From: Candidatus Omnitrophota bacterium | GTDB lineage: Bacteria; Omnitrophota; Gorgyraeia; Gorgyraeales; Gorgyraeaceae | Length of the DNA: 16,821 nt | Direction of reading: 5' to 3' | NCBI GenBank assembly: GCA_018817035.1 | Contig: JAHIUV010000017.1 | Coordinates: forward strand, 1 to 16,821 | Part shown: positions 6,872 through 13,744 of the stretch, one piece after another | How the letters are laid out: every line of letters starts with the position of its first letter | How positions within the stretch are numbered: position 1 is the stretch's first letter | Position numbers and translations under genes: made by a program | Notes under the pieces: generated by a model | Seen by the model: the letters and a program-made list of their open reading frames with translations, nothing else | What the model was told of the DNA's origin: nothing | The model's database searches: none

Positions 6872-8575
6872 TTAGGCAGGGATTTTATTCACTATCTCTT
6901 CTTTTTTCGCTTCTATGACCTCACCTGTGCGCCGGTTTTTTATCTCAACTATACCTTTTTTAAGTCCTCTCTCTCCCACGACAACCACGTAAGGTATACC
7001 TATTAATTCAGCGTCGTTAAATTTTACTCCGGCGCTCTCGTCCCTGTTGTCCAGTAAAACTTCTACACCTTTTTCGGATAAATCTTTGTATATTTTGTCC
7101 GCAGTTTCGCAGACAATGTCTTTGGTATAGTTTAGAGGCACTATCATAACCTTGAAAGGCGCCAGCGCCTCGGGCCATATTATACCTTTGTCATCATTAT
7201 GCAGTTCTATCGCGGTTGCCACTATCCTGTTAACACCTATGCCGTAACAGCCCATTACAAGAGGCTTGAGGGTGCTGTCTTCATCAAGGAATTCGGCTTT
7301 CATTGCCTTTGAGTATTTAAGTCCCAGTTTGAATACATGTCCCATTTCTATCGCACGCTCTATTTTTATAGGCTTATAGCATTTTGGACATTTGTCTTTA
7401 TCTGTGATCATTCTAAGGTCCGCCCATTCTTCTACCTTAAAGTCCCTGTCCAAATTAGTATTTATCAGGTGCTTGTCTTTTTTATTGGCTCCTGTAACAA
7501 AGTTCACCATGCCTTGTATTGAATTATCAGCTACTATCCTTATTTTTATTTTTACCGGGCCTGAAAAACCAAGAGGCCCTCCGGTAGACTCTTTTATAAC
7601 ATCCTCTCCTGCCATTGCCAATTCAGAGCATTTAAGATACTTCTTTATCTTTGCCTCATTAGCCTCATGGTCTCCCCTGATCAATACTGCTACAGATTCT
7701 CCATCAGCAACATATATAAGCGTTTTAACCATTTCCTCAGGTTGTACCTTTAATATAGCGCTTACTTTATCAATAGTAGAAACCCCGGGCGTATCCACTT
7801 CTTTTAACCTCTCCATGTTCGAGGCTAAGCCTCGAACATGATGTTCGAGGCTTAGCCTCGAACACGATGCCACCGCCATACTAGCCGCATACCCACAGGA
7901 CGAACAATGCGCCAAAAGATCTTCGCCGCTTTCCGAGAGCACCATAAACTCATGTGACATGTCTCCGCCCATAACTCCTGAATCAGCCTCTACTGCCAGG
8001 GCTTTTAAGCCGCAGCGTTCGAATATTGCTTTATACGCCTCGTACATCTTACTATAACTTTTGTCCAGGCCCTCATTATTCCTATCAAAGCTATAAGCGT
8101 CTTTCATTATGAATTCACGGCTGCGGATCACCCCAAACCTGGGCCTTACCTCATCCCTGAACTTTGTCTGTATCTGATAGAGCGTCATCGGGAGCTGGCG
8201 ATATGAACGCAAATGATTCCTGGCAAGGTCTGTAATTACTTCTTCGTGAGTAGGCCCAAATACCATTGTGCGATTGTGCCTGTCCTTAAATTTAATAAGA
8301 TCTTCACCCAGGTCTTTATACCTACCTGATTCGTGCCATAGTTCTACGGGCTGAAGCGACGGCAGCAAAAGCTCAATCGCGCCTTTTTTATTCATTTCCT
8401 CACGGATAATATTTTCAACCTTTTTTAAAACTCTCAGACCAAGCGGAAGATAGGTGTAAGCGCCTGACGCGATTTTCCTTATAAGCCCTGAGCGTATCAT
8501 CAGGCGATGGCTGACTGCCTCAGCCTCACTGGGCACTTCTTTTAAGGTAGGTATAAAATATTCGCTCCACTTCAT
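6872..8575 (-). CDS. proS: Prolyl-tRNA synthetase, bacterial type with editing domain
   Basis: This class II synthetase charges tRNA-Pro. The 567 residues match bacterial-type ProRS. The motif 2 region is RPRFGVIRSREFIMKDAYSFD-like at 144-164. The zinc-like pair CSSCGY is at 224-229, the editing (INS) domain spans about 265-385, a CPKC pair is at 396-399, motif 3 MGCYGIGVNR is at 441-450, and the anticodon-binding domain begins near 470. Between the catalytic core and the editing domain, residues 238-254 (CSRLSLEH then HVRGLASNM) are encoded by two adjacent palindromes, a loop insert unlike the rest of the protein. The ATG at 8575 has only a weak GGAAAAGAG-like ribosome site. It ends the housekeeping cluster, and no terminator is seen before the promoter of the giant gene. 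Confidence 0.96.
   Translation of the reverse strand: MKWSEYFIPTLKEVPSEAEAVSHRLMIRSGLIRKIASGAYTYLPLGLRVLKKVENIIREEMNKKGAIELLLPSLQPVELWHESGRYKDLGEDLIKFKDRHNRTMVFGPTHEEVITDLARNHLRSYRQLPMTLYQIQTKFRDEVRPRFGVIRSREFIMKDAYSFDRNNEGLDKSYSKMYEAYKAIFERCGLKALAVEADSGVMGGDMSHEFMVLSESGEDLLAHCSSCGYAASMAVASCSRLSLEHHVRGLASNMERLKEVDTPGVSTIDKVSAILKVQPEEMVKTLIYVADGESVAVLIRGDHEANEAKIKKYLKCSELAMAGEDVIKESTGGPLGFSGPVKIKIRIVADNSIQGMVNFVTGANKKDKHLINTNLDRDFKVEEWADLRMITDKDKCPKCYKPIKIERAIEMGHVFKLGLKYSKAMKAEFLDEDSTLKPLVMGCYGIGVNRIVATAIELHNDDKGIIWPEALAPFKVMIVPLNYTKDIVCETADKIYKDLSEKGVEVLLDNRDESAGVKFNDAELIGIPYVVVVGERGLKKGIVEIKNRRTGEVIEAKKEEIVNKIPA
7814..7863. repeat. Two adjacent near-identical palindromes inserted in frame in proS
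   Basis: Palindrome 1 (7814-7840) has perfect 13-base arms CATGTTCGAGGCT / AGCCTCGAACATG around one base. Palindrome 2 (7843-7863) has perfect 10-base arms GTTCGAGGCT / AGCCTCGAAC around one base. They are separated by two bases and are read in different phases, giving HVRGLASNM and CSRLSLEH. The proS frame stays open through both. Confidence 0.9.
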
Positions 8576-8605
8576 GATTAACTCTTTTCCTTTTATCGTA
8601 ACTTC

Positions 8606-8731
8606 AGTTCTCGACTCGTTACACTCGCTCGAACAATATTGATACTATTCGAGCAAGGTCATGAGATTGTCCTCCAGAGGCGGACATAGCCGAAGGGCAA
8701 CATTCTTCGAGCGAGCGTAGCGAGTCGAGAA
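8606..8731. repeat. 126-bp element with 26-bp inverted ends (TTCTCGA family) upstream of proS
   Basis: The arm TTCTCGACTCG...CTCGAA at 8608-8633 and its inverted partner at 8706-8731 match at 24 of 26 positions. The interior has a small hairpin TGTCC...GGACA (8669-8687) around CCAGAGG. The first 37 bases (8606-8642) match 14647-14683 at about 35 of 37 positions. No ORF is present. It lies between ispG and proS and leaves only about 30 bases before the proS start. Confidence 0.7.
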
Positions 8732-8733
8732 GC

Positions 8734-8770
8734 TAACTTCACAATCATACATTGTAATTTTGTGAAGTTA
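8734..8770. repeat. 37-bp hairpin repeat, copy A (downstream of ispG)
   Basis: Arms TAACTTCACAA (8734-8744) and TTGTGAAGTTA (8760-8770) are identical to those of the copy at 12907-12943. The 15-nt centres agree at about 9 of 15 positions. It starts 4 bases past the ispG stop and has no T-run on the minus strand, so a classic terminator is unlikely. Confidence 0.8.
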
Positions 8771-8774
8771 CGGA

Positions 8775-9827
8775 TTATATGTTATTTAAGATGGCTTTTA
8801 TAGCGTCTTTTGTTTTTACTTTTTTTACTACTTTGCCTTTTTTAAATAAAACTCCCGCGTTCTTCCCGAACGCAATGCCTATATCAGCTTCTTTTGCCTC
8901 GCCCGGGCCATTGACCTCGCAGCCCATTACAGCGATCTTGACTGCCTTTTGGCTGAAGGCTGAAGGCTGAAGGCTGAAGGCTAATCTTTTGACTACACTC
9001 TGCAGATCGACCTGACAGCGGCCGCAGGTCGGGCAGGATATTATTTCCGGCCCGAAATTTCTTAAATTAAGCGCCTGCAATATATTTTTCGCGGCTATTA
9101 CTTCTTCGCAAGGGTTTCCTGTCAGAGAAACCCTTATAGTATCTCCTATGCCTTCTAAAAGTAAAACCCCGATACCTATGGCTGATTTTACCAAACCCGT
9201 AGCAATAGGCCCGGCAGCGGTAACACCCAAATGAAGCGGATAATCAGACTTTTTGGAAAACTTTCTATACGCTTCTATGGTGGTCAATACGTCTGACGCC
9301 TTTAATGAGACTATTATATCGTAAAACTTCGCCTTCTCCAAGATTTTTATATAATCCAGCGCGGATTTGACCAAAGCATCAGCATTAAGCCTTAAGCCTT
9401 CAGCCTTCAGCCTAGAGCCTTGAGCTTCAAGCCTGACCGAACCCGAATTAACCCCCACCCTGATAGGCACGTGTCTTTTCTTCGCTAATTTAGCTACCTC
9501 TATGACATGCTCTTCCCTGTGGATATTTCCGGGATTAAGCCGTATCTTATCCGCTCCGTTCTCAATACACGCGATGGCAAGCCTATGGTCAAAATGTATA
9601 TCAGCCACAAGCGGTATTTTTATCTTTTTCCTGATATTTTTTATGGCGCTCGCCGCCTGAAAATCTTTGATCGCGACACGCGCTATTTCGCATCCGGCGT
9701 TCTCCAATGCCTTTATCTCCCTAACCGTCGCGGCAACGTCCCTGGTGTCAGTCTTTGCCATTGACTGGATAGCAATGTCAGCGCCTCCGCCGATCTTAAA
9801 TTTTCCGACTTTAATTTGTCTGGTCAT
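8775..9827 (-). CDS. ispG: 4-hydroxy-3-methylbut-2-enyl diphosphate synthase (IspG/GcpE)
   Basis: This [4Fe-4S] enzyme makes HMBPP from MEcPP, the penultimate MEP-pathway step. The 350 residues contain QSMAKTDTRD (21-30), DIHFDHRLA (76-84), KIRLNPGNI (94-102) and VSLKASDV (173-180). The cluster ligands appear as SCPTCGRC (264-271) and GCEVNGPGE (302-310). The gene is odd because two variable loops are encoded by 7-nt tandem repeats in opposite orientation: residues 131-149 (about eight units at 9381-9436) and residues 282-292 (four units at 8951-8982). Both arrays keep the frame, so the protein looks functional. The ATG has AAAGG 7 nt upstream, read across the rseP stop. A 37-bp hairpin repeat begins 4 bases past the stop. 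Confidence 0.95.
   Translation of the reverse strand: MTRQIKVGKFKIGGGADIAIQSMAKTDTRDVAATVREIKALENAGCEIARVAIKDFQAASAIKNIRKKIKIPLVADIHFDHRLAIACIENGADKIRLNPGNIHREEHVIEVAKLAKKRHVPIRVGVNSGSVRLEAQGSRLKAEGLRLNADALVKSALDYIKILEKAKFYDIIVSLKASDVLTTIEAYRKFSKKSDYPLHLGVTAAGPIATGLVKSAIGIGVLLLEGIGDTIRVSLTGNPCEEVIAAKNILQALNLRNFGPEIISCPTCGRCQVDLQSVVKRLAFSLQPSAFSQKAVKIAVMGCEVNGPGEAKEADIGIAFGKNAGVLFKKGKVVKKVKTKDAIKAILNNI
8951..8982. repeat. Perfect heptamer array (GGCTGAA x4 plus GGCT) inside ispG
   Basis: Four identical GGCTGAA units at 8951-8978 are followed by a partial unit GGCT. On the coding strand they read as TTCAGCC repeats and encode AFSLQPSAFSQ near residues 283-293, between the two cluster-ligand motifs of IspG. 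A gain or loss of one unit would shift the reading frame. Confidence 0.9.
9381..9436. repeat. Degenerate heptamer array (AGCCTTC consensus) inside ispG
   Basis: Eight consecutive 7-nt units on the plus strand read AGCATTA, AGCCTTA, AGCCTTC, AGCCTTC, AGCCTAG, AGCCTTG, AGCTTCA, AGCCTGA. The array encodes the variable loop after VNSGS in IspG (about residues 131-149). It is in reverse orientation to the array at 8951-8982, and 19 bases are exactly complementary between the two. Confidence 0.85.
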
Positions 9828-9831
9828 AAAG

Positions 9832-10917
9832 TTACCTTTGGAACAAGCCTGAGATCTTGTCTATTATCCCGAAACGCGTGAAGTCGTTGTAAAACACAAA
9901 CAGCATCATGCCTATTATTAATATAAATCCCACCTGGGTAATATTATCCTGTACCTTATATGAAAGGGGGCGTCTGCGTATCTTTTCTATTACTAAAAAC
10001 AATAGATGCCCTCCGTCCAGGATCGGAAGCGGCAAAAGATTAAATATAGCGAGTGACGCGCTTATGACACCCATTAGCTGCAAAAGATACACCAGCCCCA
10101 TCCTGGCAGCCGCTCCTGTTATGTAAAATATACCTATAGGCCCTGTCACGGATTCCTTGAAAGGTATAGCGCCTGTCGCGCTTGCCCATAACGCCCGATA
10201 CGTAACATAAGTAAGGTTGAATAATTTTTGAGCTCCCATATAAAAAGATTTTATGACGCCATATTTTACATACACTATGTCGTTCGCTGGCATAATACCT
10301 ATAAGCCCTACTTTTTTCTTTGACCCGAATATCGTATTCATTTCCTGGGACTGGGGCCTGACCGCCAAGCTCATTACCTCGCCGTCCCTCTCTATAATAA
10401 GACCAAGATGGGTTTCTTTATTGGTGTGGATAATACTTGTGACATCATCCCAGTAATCGACCTGTTTGTCATTTATCTTTAATATCTTATCGCCTTCCAT
10501 CATGCCGGCTTCCGCTGCCGGATAATCAGGCATGACCTTTCCCACGGTCGACGTCAATGTCGGCGATCCAGCTATAAAAACAACTGAAAAAATAAAAAAC
10601 GCCAGCATGTAATTTAAAAGCGGGCCGGCAAATATTATTCTGGCGCGCTCACCTACTGAGCGGGACAAGTATTCCCATTTTTCGCCCTTAGCGCTGTCCT
10701 CAGGAGTTTCACCGGCAAGCTTTACGTAGCCGCCCAGCGGCACTAGAGAGATCTGATACCGCGTGCCGCCTTTGGTGATCCCAAATAGTTCAGGACCAAA
10801 ACCTATGGAAAACTTTTCAACGCGCACGCCTGTCTTTTTAGCTACAATAAAATGCCCAAATTCATGCACAATAACCAGGATACTGAGGACTGCTATAAAA
10901 CTAATAGTTGATAACAC
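9832..10917 (-). CDS. rseP: RIP metalloprotease RseP (site-2 protease)
   Basis: This M50-family intramembrane zinc protease cleaves transmembrane segments such as anti-sigma factors or leftover signal peptides. The 361 residues include the zinc motif HEFGH at 18-22 in the first membrane helix, the GxGP-like loop GFGPELFG (39-46), one PDZ domain (about 121-188), GPIG at 259-262 and the third zinc-ligand motif NLLPLPILDGGH (293-304). A single PDZ is shorter than the tandem-PDZ E. coli protein but usual in many bacteria. The start is GTG at 10917, chosen because AAGGAG lies 7 nt upstream and because the HEFGH helix must be included. It overlaps dxr by 17 bases and ends 4 bases before ispG, so these genes are tightly coupled. 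Confidence 0.96.
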   Translation of the reverse strand: MLSTISFIAVLSILVIVHEFGHFIVAKKTGVRVEKFSIGFGPELFGITKGGTRYQISLVPLGGYVKLAGETPEDSAKGEKWEYLSRSVGERARIIFAGPLLNYMLAFFIFSVVFIAGSPTLTSTVGKVMPDYPAAEAGMMEGDKILKINDKQVDYWDDVTSIIHTNKETHLGLIIERDGEVMSLAVRPQSQEMNTIFGSKKKVGLIGIMPANDIVYVKYGVIKSFYMGAQKLFNLTYVTYRALWASATGAIPFKESVTGPIGIFYITGAAARMGLVYLLQLMGVISASLAIFNLLPLPILDGGHLLFLVIEKIRRRPLSYKVQDNITQVGFILIIGMMLFVFYNDFTRFGIIDKISGLFQR

Positions 10918-12052
10918 TTAATATCTCCTTTGTTTTGCGGCGCGCCCACTCATCAGACTCTAAGATATCCTCTAATCCCGGACTCCCAACACCTTTATGG
11001 GCTCCCAACACCTTTTCAATGACCTTTGGTATGCCGGTAAACTTTATCTTGCCCTTAAGAAATTCCGCGACAGCTATTTCATTCGAAGCGTTTAATACAC
11101 AAGGATACGTCCGCCCTGATCCCGCGGCGCCATAAGCTATCTCCAGGCATGGAAATTTTTTAAGGTCAGGCTTGTAAAAATTCAAAGTCTTTACTTCGGA
11201 AAACGCTATACCTTTTACGGAAGAGGCCTTCCTTAAGGGATAGGTCAGGGCATACTGGATCGGGGTCCTCATATCGCATGTGCCCATTTGCGCCAGCGTA
11301 GAACCATCGATGAATTCCACCATTGAATGCACGATCGTCTCAGGGTGGATCACTACACTTATCTTATCGACTCCCAGCCCGAACAGGTGATGCGCTTCTA
11401 TTACCTCAAGCCCCTTGTTCATCATAGTAGCGGAATCCACGGATATTTTCCTGCCCATTTTCCATTTTGGATGATTGACTGCCTGCGTCGGAGTAATATC
11501 CCTAAACTTAGACCTTGGTACTTTCAATAAAGGGCCTCCTGAACCTGTAAGATAAATATTTTTTATACATTTCTCGTTTCTGTCTCCGGGCGCCAAACAC
11601 TGAAAAATAGCGCTGTGCTCGCTGTCCACCGGCAATATCTCAGTGCCATTCCTCTCTGCCATTTCCATAATTATATCGCCCGCCATAACAAGCGCTTCTT
11701 TATTGGCAAGGGCGATCCTTTTTACGCGCGGAATAGCATTCAGGAGAGGCAAAAGCGCTGACGAACCTACTATACCCATAACCAGTATGTCAGCCTTTGT
11801 GTCCCTTACCATCCGACACAGCCCTTCTTCTCCTTTATATTTCCTAACCTTGCTTTTGACCTTCTCCGCCGCAGATTCGTTAACGACACAAACTGATTCC
11901 GGCCTGAATTTTTTTATCTGTTTTTCTAACAATGTTACATTGGAATTGACCGAAAGCGCGACTACCTTAAAATCATCGGAAAAACGCGAAACAACATCCA
12001 GCGCGTTAACTCCTATAGACCCAGTCGAACCTAAAACAATGACTCTTCGCAT
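10901..12052 (-). CDS. dxr: 1-deoxy-D-xylulose 5-phosphate reductoisomerase
   Basis: This enzyme performs the first committed MEP-pathway step, converting DXP plus NADPH to 2-C-methyl-erythritol 4-phosphate. From the ATG at 12052 it has 383 residues, normal for the family. The NADPH loop LGSTGSIG is at residues 7-14, followed by ALANKEALVMAG, the metal and substrate motif LPVDSEHSAIFQC, TGSGGPL, HPKWKMGRKISVDSATMMNK and LEVIEAHHLF, all intact. The ATG is preferred over an in-frame TTG at 12070 because GAGGGG lies 3 nt upstream of the ATG and because the protein family starts at this point; the short spacing is slightly unusual. Its 3' end overlaps the rseP start by 17 bases, implying translational coupling. 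Together with ispG it supplies isoprenoid precursors for UppS. Confidence 0.97.
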   Translation of the reverse strand: MRRVIVLGSTGSIGVNALDVVSRFSDDFKVVALSVNSNVTLLEKQIKKFRPESVCVVNESAAEKVKSKVRKYKGEEGLCRMVRDTKADILVMGIVGSSALLPLLNAIPRVKRIALANKEALVMAGDIIMEMAERNGTEILPVDSEHSAIFQCLAPGDRNEKCIKNIYLTGSGGPLLKVPRSKFRDITPTQAVNHPKWKMGRKISVDSATMMNKGLEVIEAHHLFGLGVDKISVVIHPETIVHSMVEFIDGSTLAQMGTCDMRTPIQYALTYPLRKASSVKGIAFSEVKTLNFYKPDLKKFPCLEIAYGAAGSGRTYPCVLNASNEIAVAEFLKGKIKFTGIPKVIEKVLGAHKGVGSPGLEDILESDEWARRKTKEILSVINY

Positions 12053-12067
12053 TAACCCCTCAACTCC

Positions 12068-12082
12068 CAAGGCTAAGCCTTG
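12068..12082. repeat. Small palindrome CAAGGCTAAGCCTTG between cdsA and dxr
   Basis: This is a 7+1+7 perfect palindrome in the 32-base cdsA-dxr gap. Its core AGGCTAAGCCT is also the core of the palindromes inserted in proS at 7814-7863, so it looks like a minimal member of the same palindrome family. It abuts the dxr ribosome site (12056-12061) and may partly structure that region. Confidence 0.55.
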
Positions 12083-12084
12083 AA

Positions 12085-12891
12085 TTACGACCTTGTAATT
12101 ATATAAATATACATATAAAAAATAGGCGCGGTAAAAAGTATGCTGTCTATCACGTCCAGCATACCGCCAAGGCCGGGAAGAAAAAAACTGGAATCCTTCA
12201 CGCGATAATCGCGCTTGACAAGGCTCTCCGCCAGATCCCCTAACTGCGCGAAAACTCCTATTAATATACCGCTTATGAGAATAGCATTAAAAGACATCCG
12301 GCTCAGGTAAGGCCCGCTTATCAAAGCGAACGCGATGCTGAACAAGAATCCGCCGACAGCGCCTTCTACAGATTTTTTAGGGCTTATCCTCGGTATAAGA
12401 GAATGCTTTCCGAATTTGGAGCCAACCAGATACGCCCCTGTATCCCCTGCCTTTGTTACTAATAATAAATAAGCTACTAATTTATACCCGTCTTCCAAAA
12501 GGCGCGTCTTCACTAAAAAGGTAAAAAACCATCCTATATAAAAAACCCCAAAAAGCGTCAAGGCTACCAAAGCTACTGAATTTTGATTATCTTTTCTTGT
12601 GAACTGTATTATGAAAAGCGACATGAGGACTATAATGAAGAACAAAGCCTCCCATAATCCTCCCTCAGGCCTGATAAAATATGTGATATAAGGTAAAAGC
12701 GCTCCGGCAAACATTCCCAGATACGCAAAGCTCCTGGGAAAAATATTCCTGGTATCCAGGTGAAAAAACTCATAGAGCCCCATAAAAATAAATATAGACG
12801 CGACTATTCCGAACGTCCATACCGGTAAAAGAAATATCGTCGCGATAACTATCAAAACCAGGATTACAGAACTTACGACACGTTTAAGCAT
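12085..12891 (-). CDS. cdsA: Phosphatidate cytidylyltransferase (CDP-diglyceride synthase)
   Basis: This membrane enzyme makes CDP-diacylglycerol from phosphatidate and CTP, the branch point for bacterial phospholipids. From ATG 12891 it is 268 residues, normal for CdsA, with about seven or eight hydrophobic helices. It contains KAGDTGAYLVGSKFGK (147-162), ISPKKSVEG (169-177) and the C-terminal signature region LGDLAESLVKRDYRVKDS (217-234). Two usual signature residues differ: the His of GHGG is Leu (GLGG, 240-243) and the Arg of DR is Val (DVID, 246-249); the DNA supports both. The start MLKRVVSS is chosen because AGGGA precedes it and because the longer upstream extension would run through a repeat and overlap uppS. 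It is translated just upstream of dxr, with 32 bases between them. Confidence 0.94.
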   Translation of the reverse strand: MLKRVVSSVILVLIVIATIFLLPVWTFGIVASIFIFMGLYEFFHLDTRNIFPRSFAYLGMFAGALLPYITYFIRPEGGLWEALFFIIVLMSLFIIQFTRKDNQNSVALVALTLFGVFYIGWFFTFLVKTRLLEDGYKLVAYLLLVTKAGDTGAYLVGSKFGKHSLIPRISPKKSVEGAVGGFLFSIAFALISGPYLSRMSFNAILISGILIGVFAQLGDLAESLVKRDYRVKDSSFFLPGLGGMLDVIDSILFTAPIFYMYIYIITRS

Positions 12892-12906
12892 TAGTTCCCT
12901 ATTCCT

Positions 12907-12943
12907 TAACTTCACAACAGTGCATTGCAGTTTTGTGAAGTTA
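12907..12943. repeat. 37-bp hairpin repeat, copy B (uppS-cdsA junction)
   Basis: Arms TAACTTCACAA (12907-12917) and TTGTGAAGTTA (12933-12943) are perfect 11-bp inverted repeats around a 15-nt centre. The same arms and the same total length occur at 8734-8770. It lies between the uppS stop and the cdsA ribosome site. There is no T-run, so it is not an obvious terminator. It could be a mobile palindromic repeat or an mRNA processing or stability hairpin. Confidence 0.8.
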
Positions 12944-12946
12944 GGA

Positions 12947-13642
12947 TTATTTTCCGAATCTTCTTTCTCTGTGTTGATATTCCTCGATCGCCTTCTCCAG
13001 GTCTTTTTCCCCAAAATCCGGCCATAGCTTAGGCGTTACGTATATCTCGCTGTATGATATCTGCCATAATAAAAAATTAGATACTCGCATCTCGCCGCTG
13101 GTGCGTATTAAAAGGTCAGGATCAGGGCAATGTTTTGTATAAAGATGCTTTGAAAAAACTTTTTCATCTATGTCATCCGGGCTGATCAAGCCATTTTTTA
13201 CTTCCCCTGATAGGGCCTTCACGGCGCTAAGGATCTCCTGCCTGGAACCATAGCTAAGCGCGATATTCAATATAAGCTTCTTATGATCTTTTGTATCACG
13301 CTCTATTTTTTCCATCTTTTTTCGTATTTCAGGATCGATTTTTTTTCTATCTCCTATAAAATATATCCTGACATTATTCTCGTTAAAAAGCCGGATCTGC
13401 GTGCTTATAAAATTATCCAAAAGCTTAAAAAGGCTTCTTATTTCCTTTCTGGGCCGATTCCAGTTTTCGGTAGAAAACGCGTAAAGCGTAAGATACTTTA
13501 CTCCGAGGTTCACGCATGCCTTTGTTATGTTTTTTACTGACTCGACACCGCGCCTATGCCCCATTATTCTCGGCAAGTGCCTTTTTCCCGCCCAGCGGCC
13601 GTTACCATCCATTATTATAGCAATATGTTCAGGGATATTCAT
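12947..13642 (-). CDS. uppS: Undecaprenyl diphosphate synthase (isoprenyl transferase)
   Basis: This cytoplasmic cis-prenyltransferase condenses farnesyl diphosphate with isopentenyl diphosphates to make the C55 carrier for peptidoglycan and surface polysaccharides. The 231 residues match a short bacterial enzyme. The family motif MDGNGRWAGKR starts at residue 11, with the catalytic Asp at 12. The substrate motif TLYAFSTENWNRP and the C-terminal block RTSGEMRVSNFLLWQ followed by the YSEIYVTPKLWPDF region are intact. The ATG at 13642 has an AGGA-type ribosome site about 7 nt upstream. It heads the conserved uppS-cdsA-dxr-rseP-ispG-proS order. A 37-bp hairpin repeat follows its stop after 3 bases and separates it from cdsA. 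Confidence 0.97.
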   Translation of the reverse strand: MNIPEHIAIIMDGNGRWAGKRHLPRIMGHRRGVESVKNITKACVNLGVKYLTLYAFSTENWNRPRKEIRSLFKLLDNFISTQIRLFNENNVRIYFIGDRKKIDPEIRKKMEKIERDTKDHKKLILNIALSYGSRQEILSAVKALSGEVKNGLISPDDIDEKVFSKHLYTKHCPDPDLLIRTSGEMRVSNFLLWQISYSEIYVTPKLWPDFGEKDLEKAIEEYQHRERRFGK

Positions 13643-13669
13643 AATTAAATCCTGCGCCGGTAGCGCTAT

Positions 13670-13716
13670 AAAAAAACGCGAATGTCCTTATCTAAAAGTA
13701 CGATTCGCGTTTTTTT
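13670..13716 (-). terminator. Rho-independent terminator after the OmpA-like gene
   Basis: A perfect 14-bp inverted repeat has arms AAAAAAACGCGAAT (13670-13683) and ATTCGCGTTTTTTT (13703-13716) around a 19-nt loop. On the minus strand the GC-rich part of the stem is followed by seven Ts, as expected for an intrinsic terminator about 28 nt past the stop codon. The mirrored A/T runs would also let it stop plus-strand transcription. It separates the lipoprotein gene from the uppS cluster, although read-through cannot be excluded because no clear uppS promoter was found. Confidence 0.85.
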
Positions 13717-13744
13717 TACGTATAGTTTTTCAATTCGCTTAAAA

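Noticed and set aside
8951..9436. CRISPR array
   Set aside because: The units are 7 nt with no spacers and lie within a conserved coding gene.
12053..12070. TTG start of dxr six codons upstream
   Set aside because: The TTG lies inside the CAAGGCTAAGCCTTG palindrome; the ATG at 12052 with GAGGGG fits the family start.
12892..13014. N-terminal extension of cdsA (41 extra residues beginning MGKKTWRRRS)
   Set aside because: It runs through the 37-bp hairpin repeat, overlaps the end of uppS, is basic and unlike CdsA, while the ATG at 12891 has a good AGGGA site.
13643..13744. Promoter for the uppS cluster
   Set aside because: TTGAAA and TATAGC-like boxes exist but spacing and matches are poor; the terminator occupies most of the gap.
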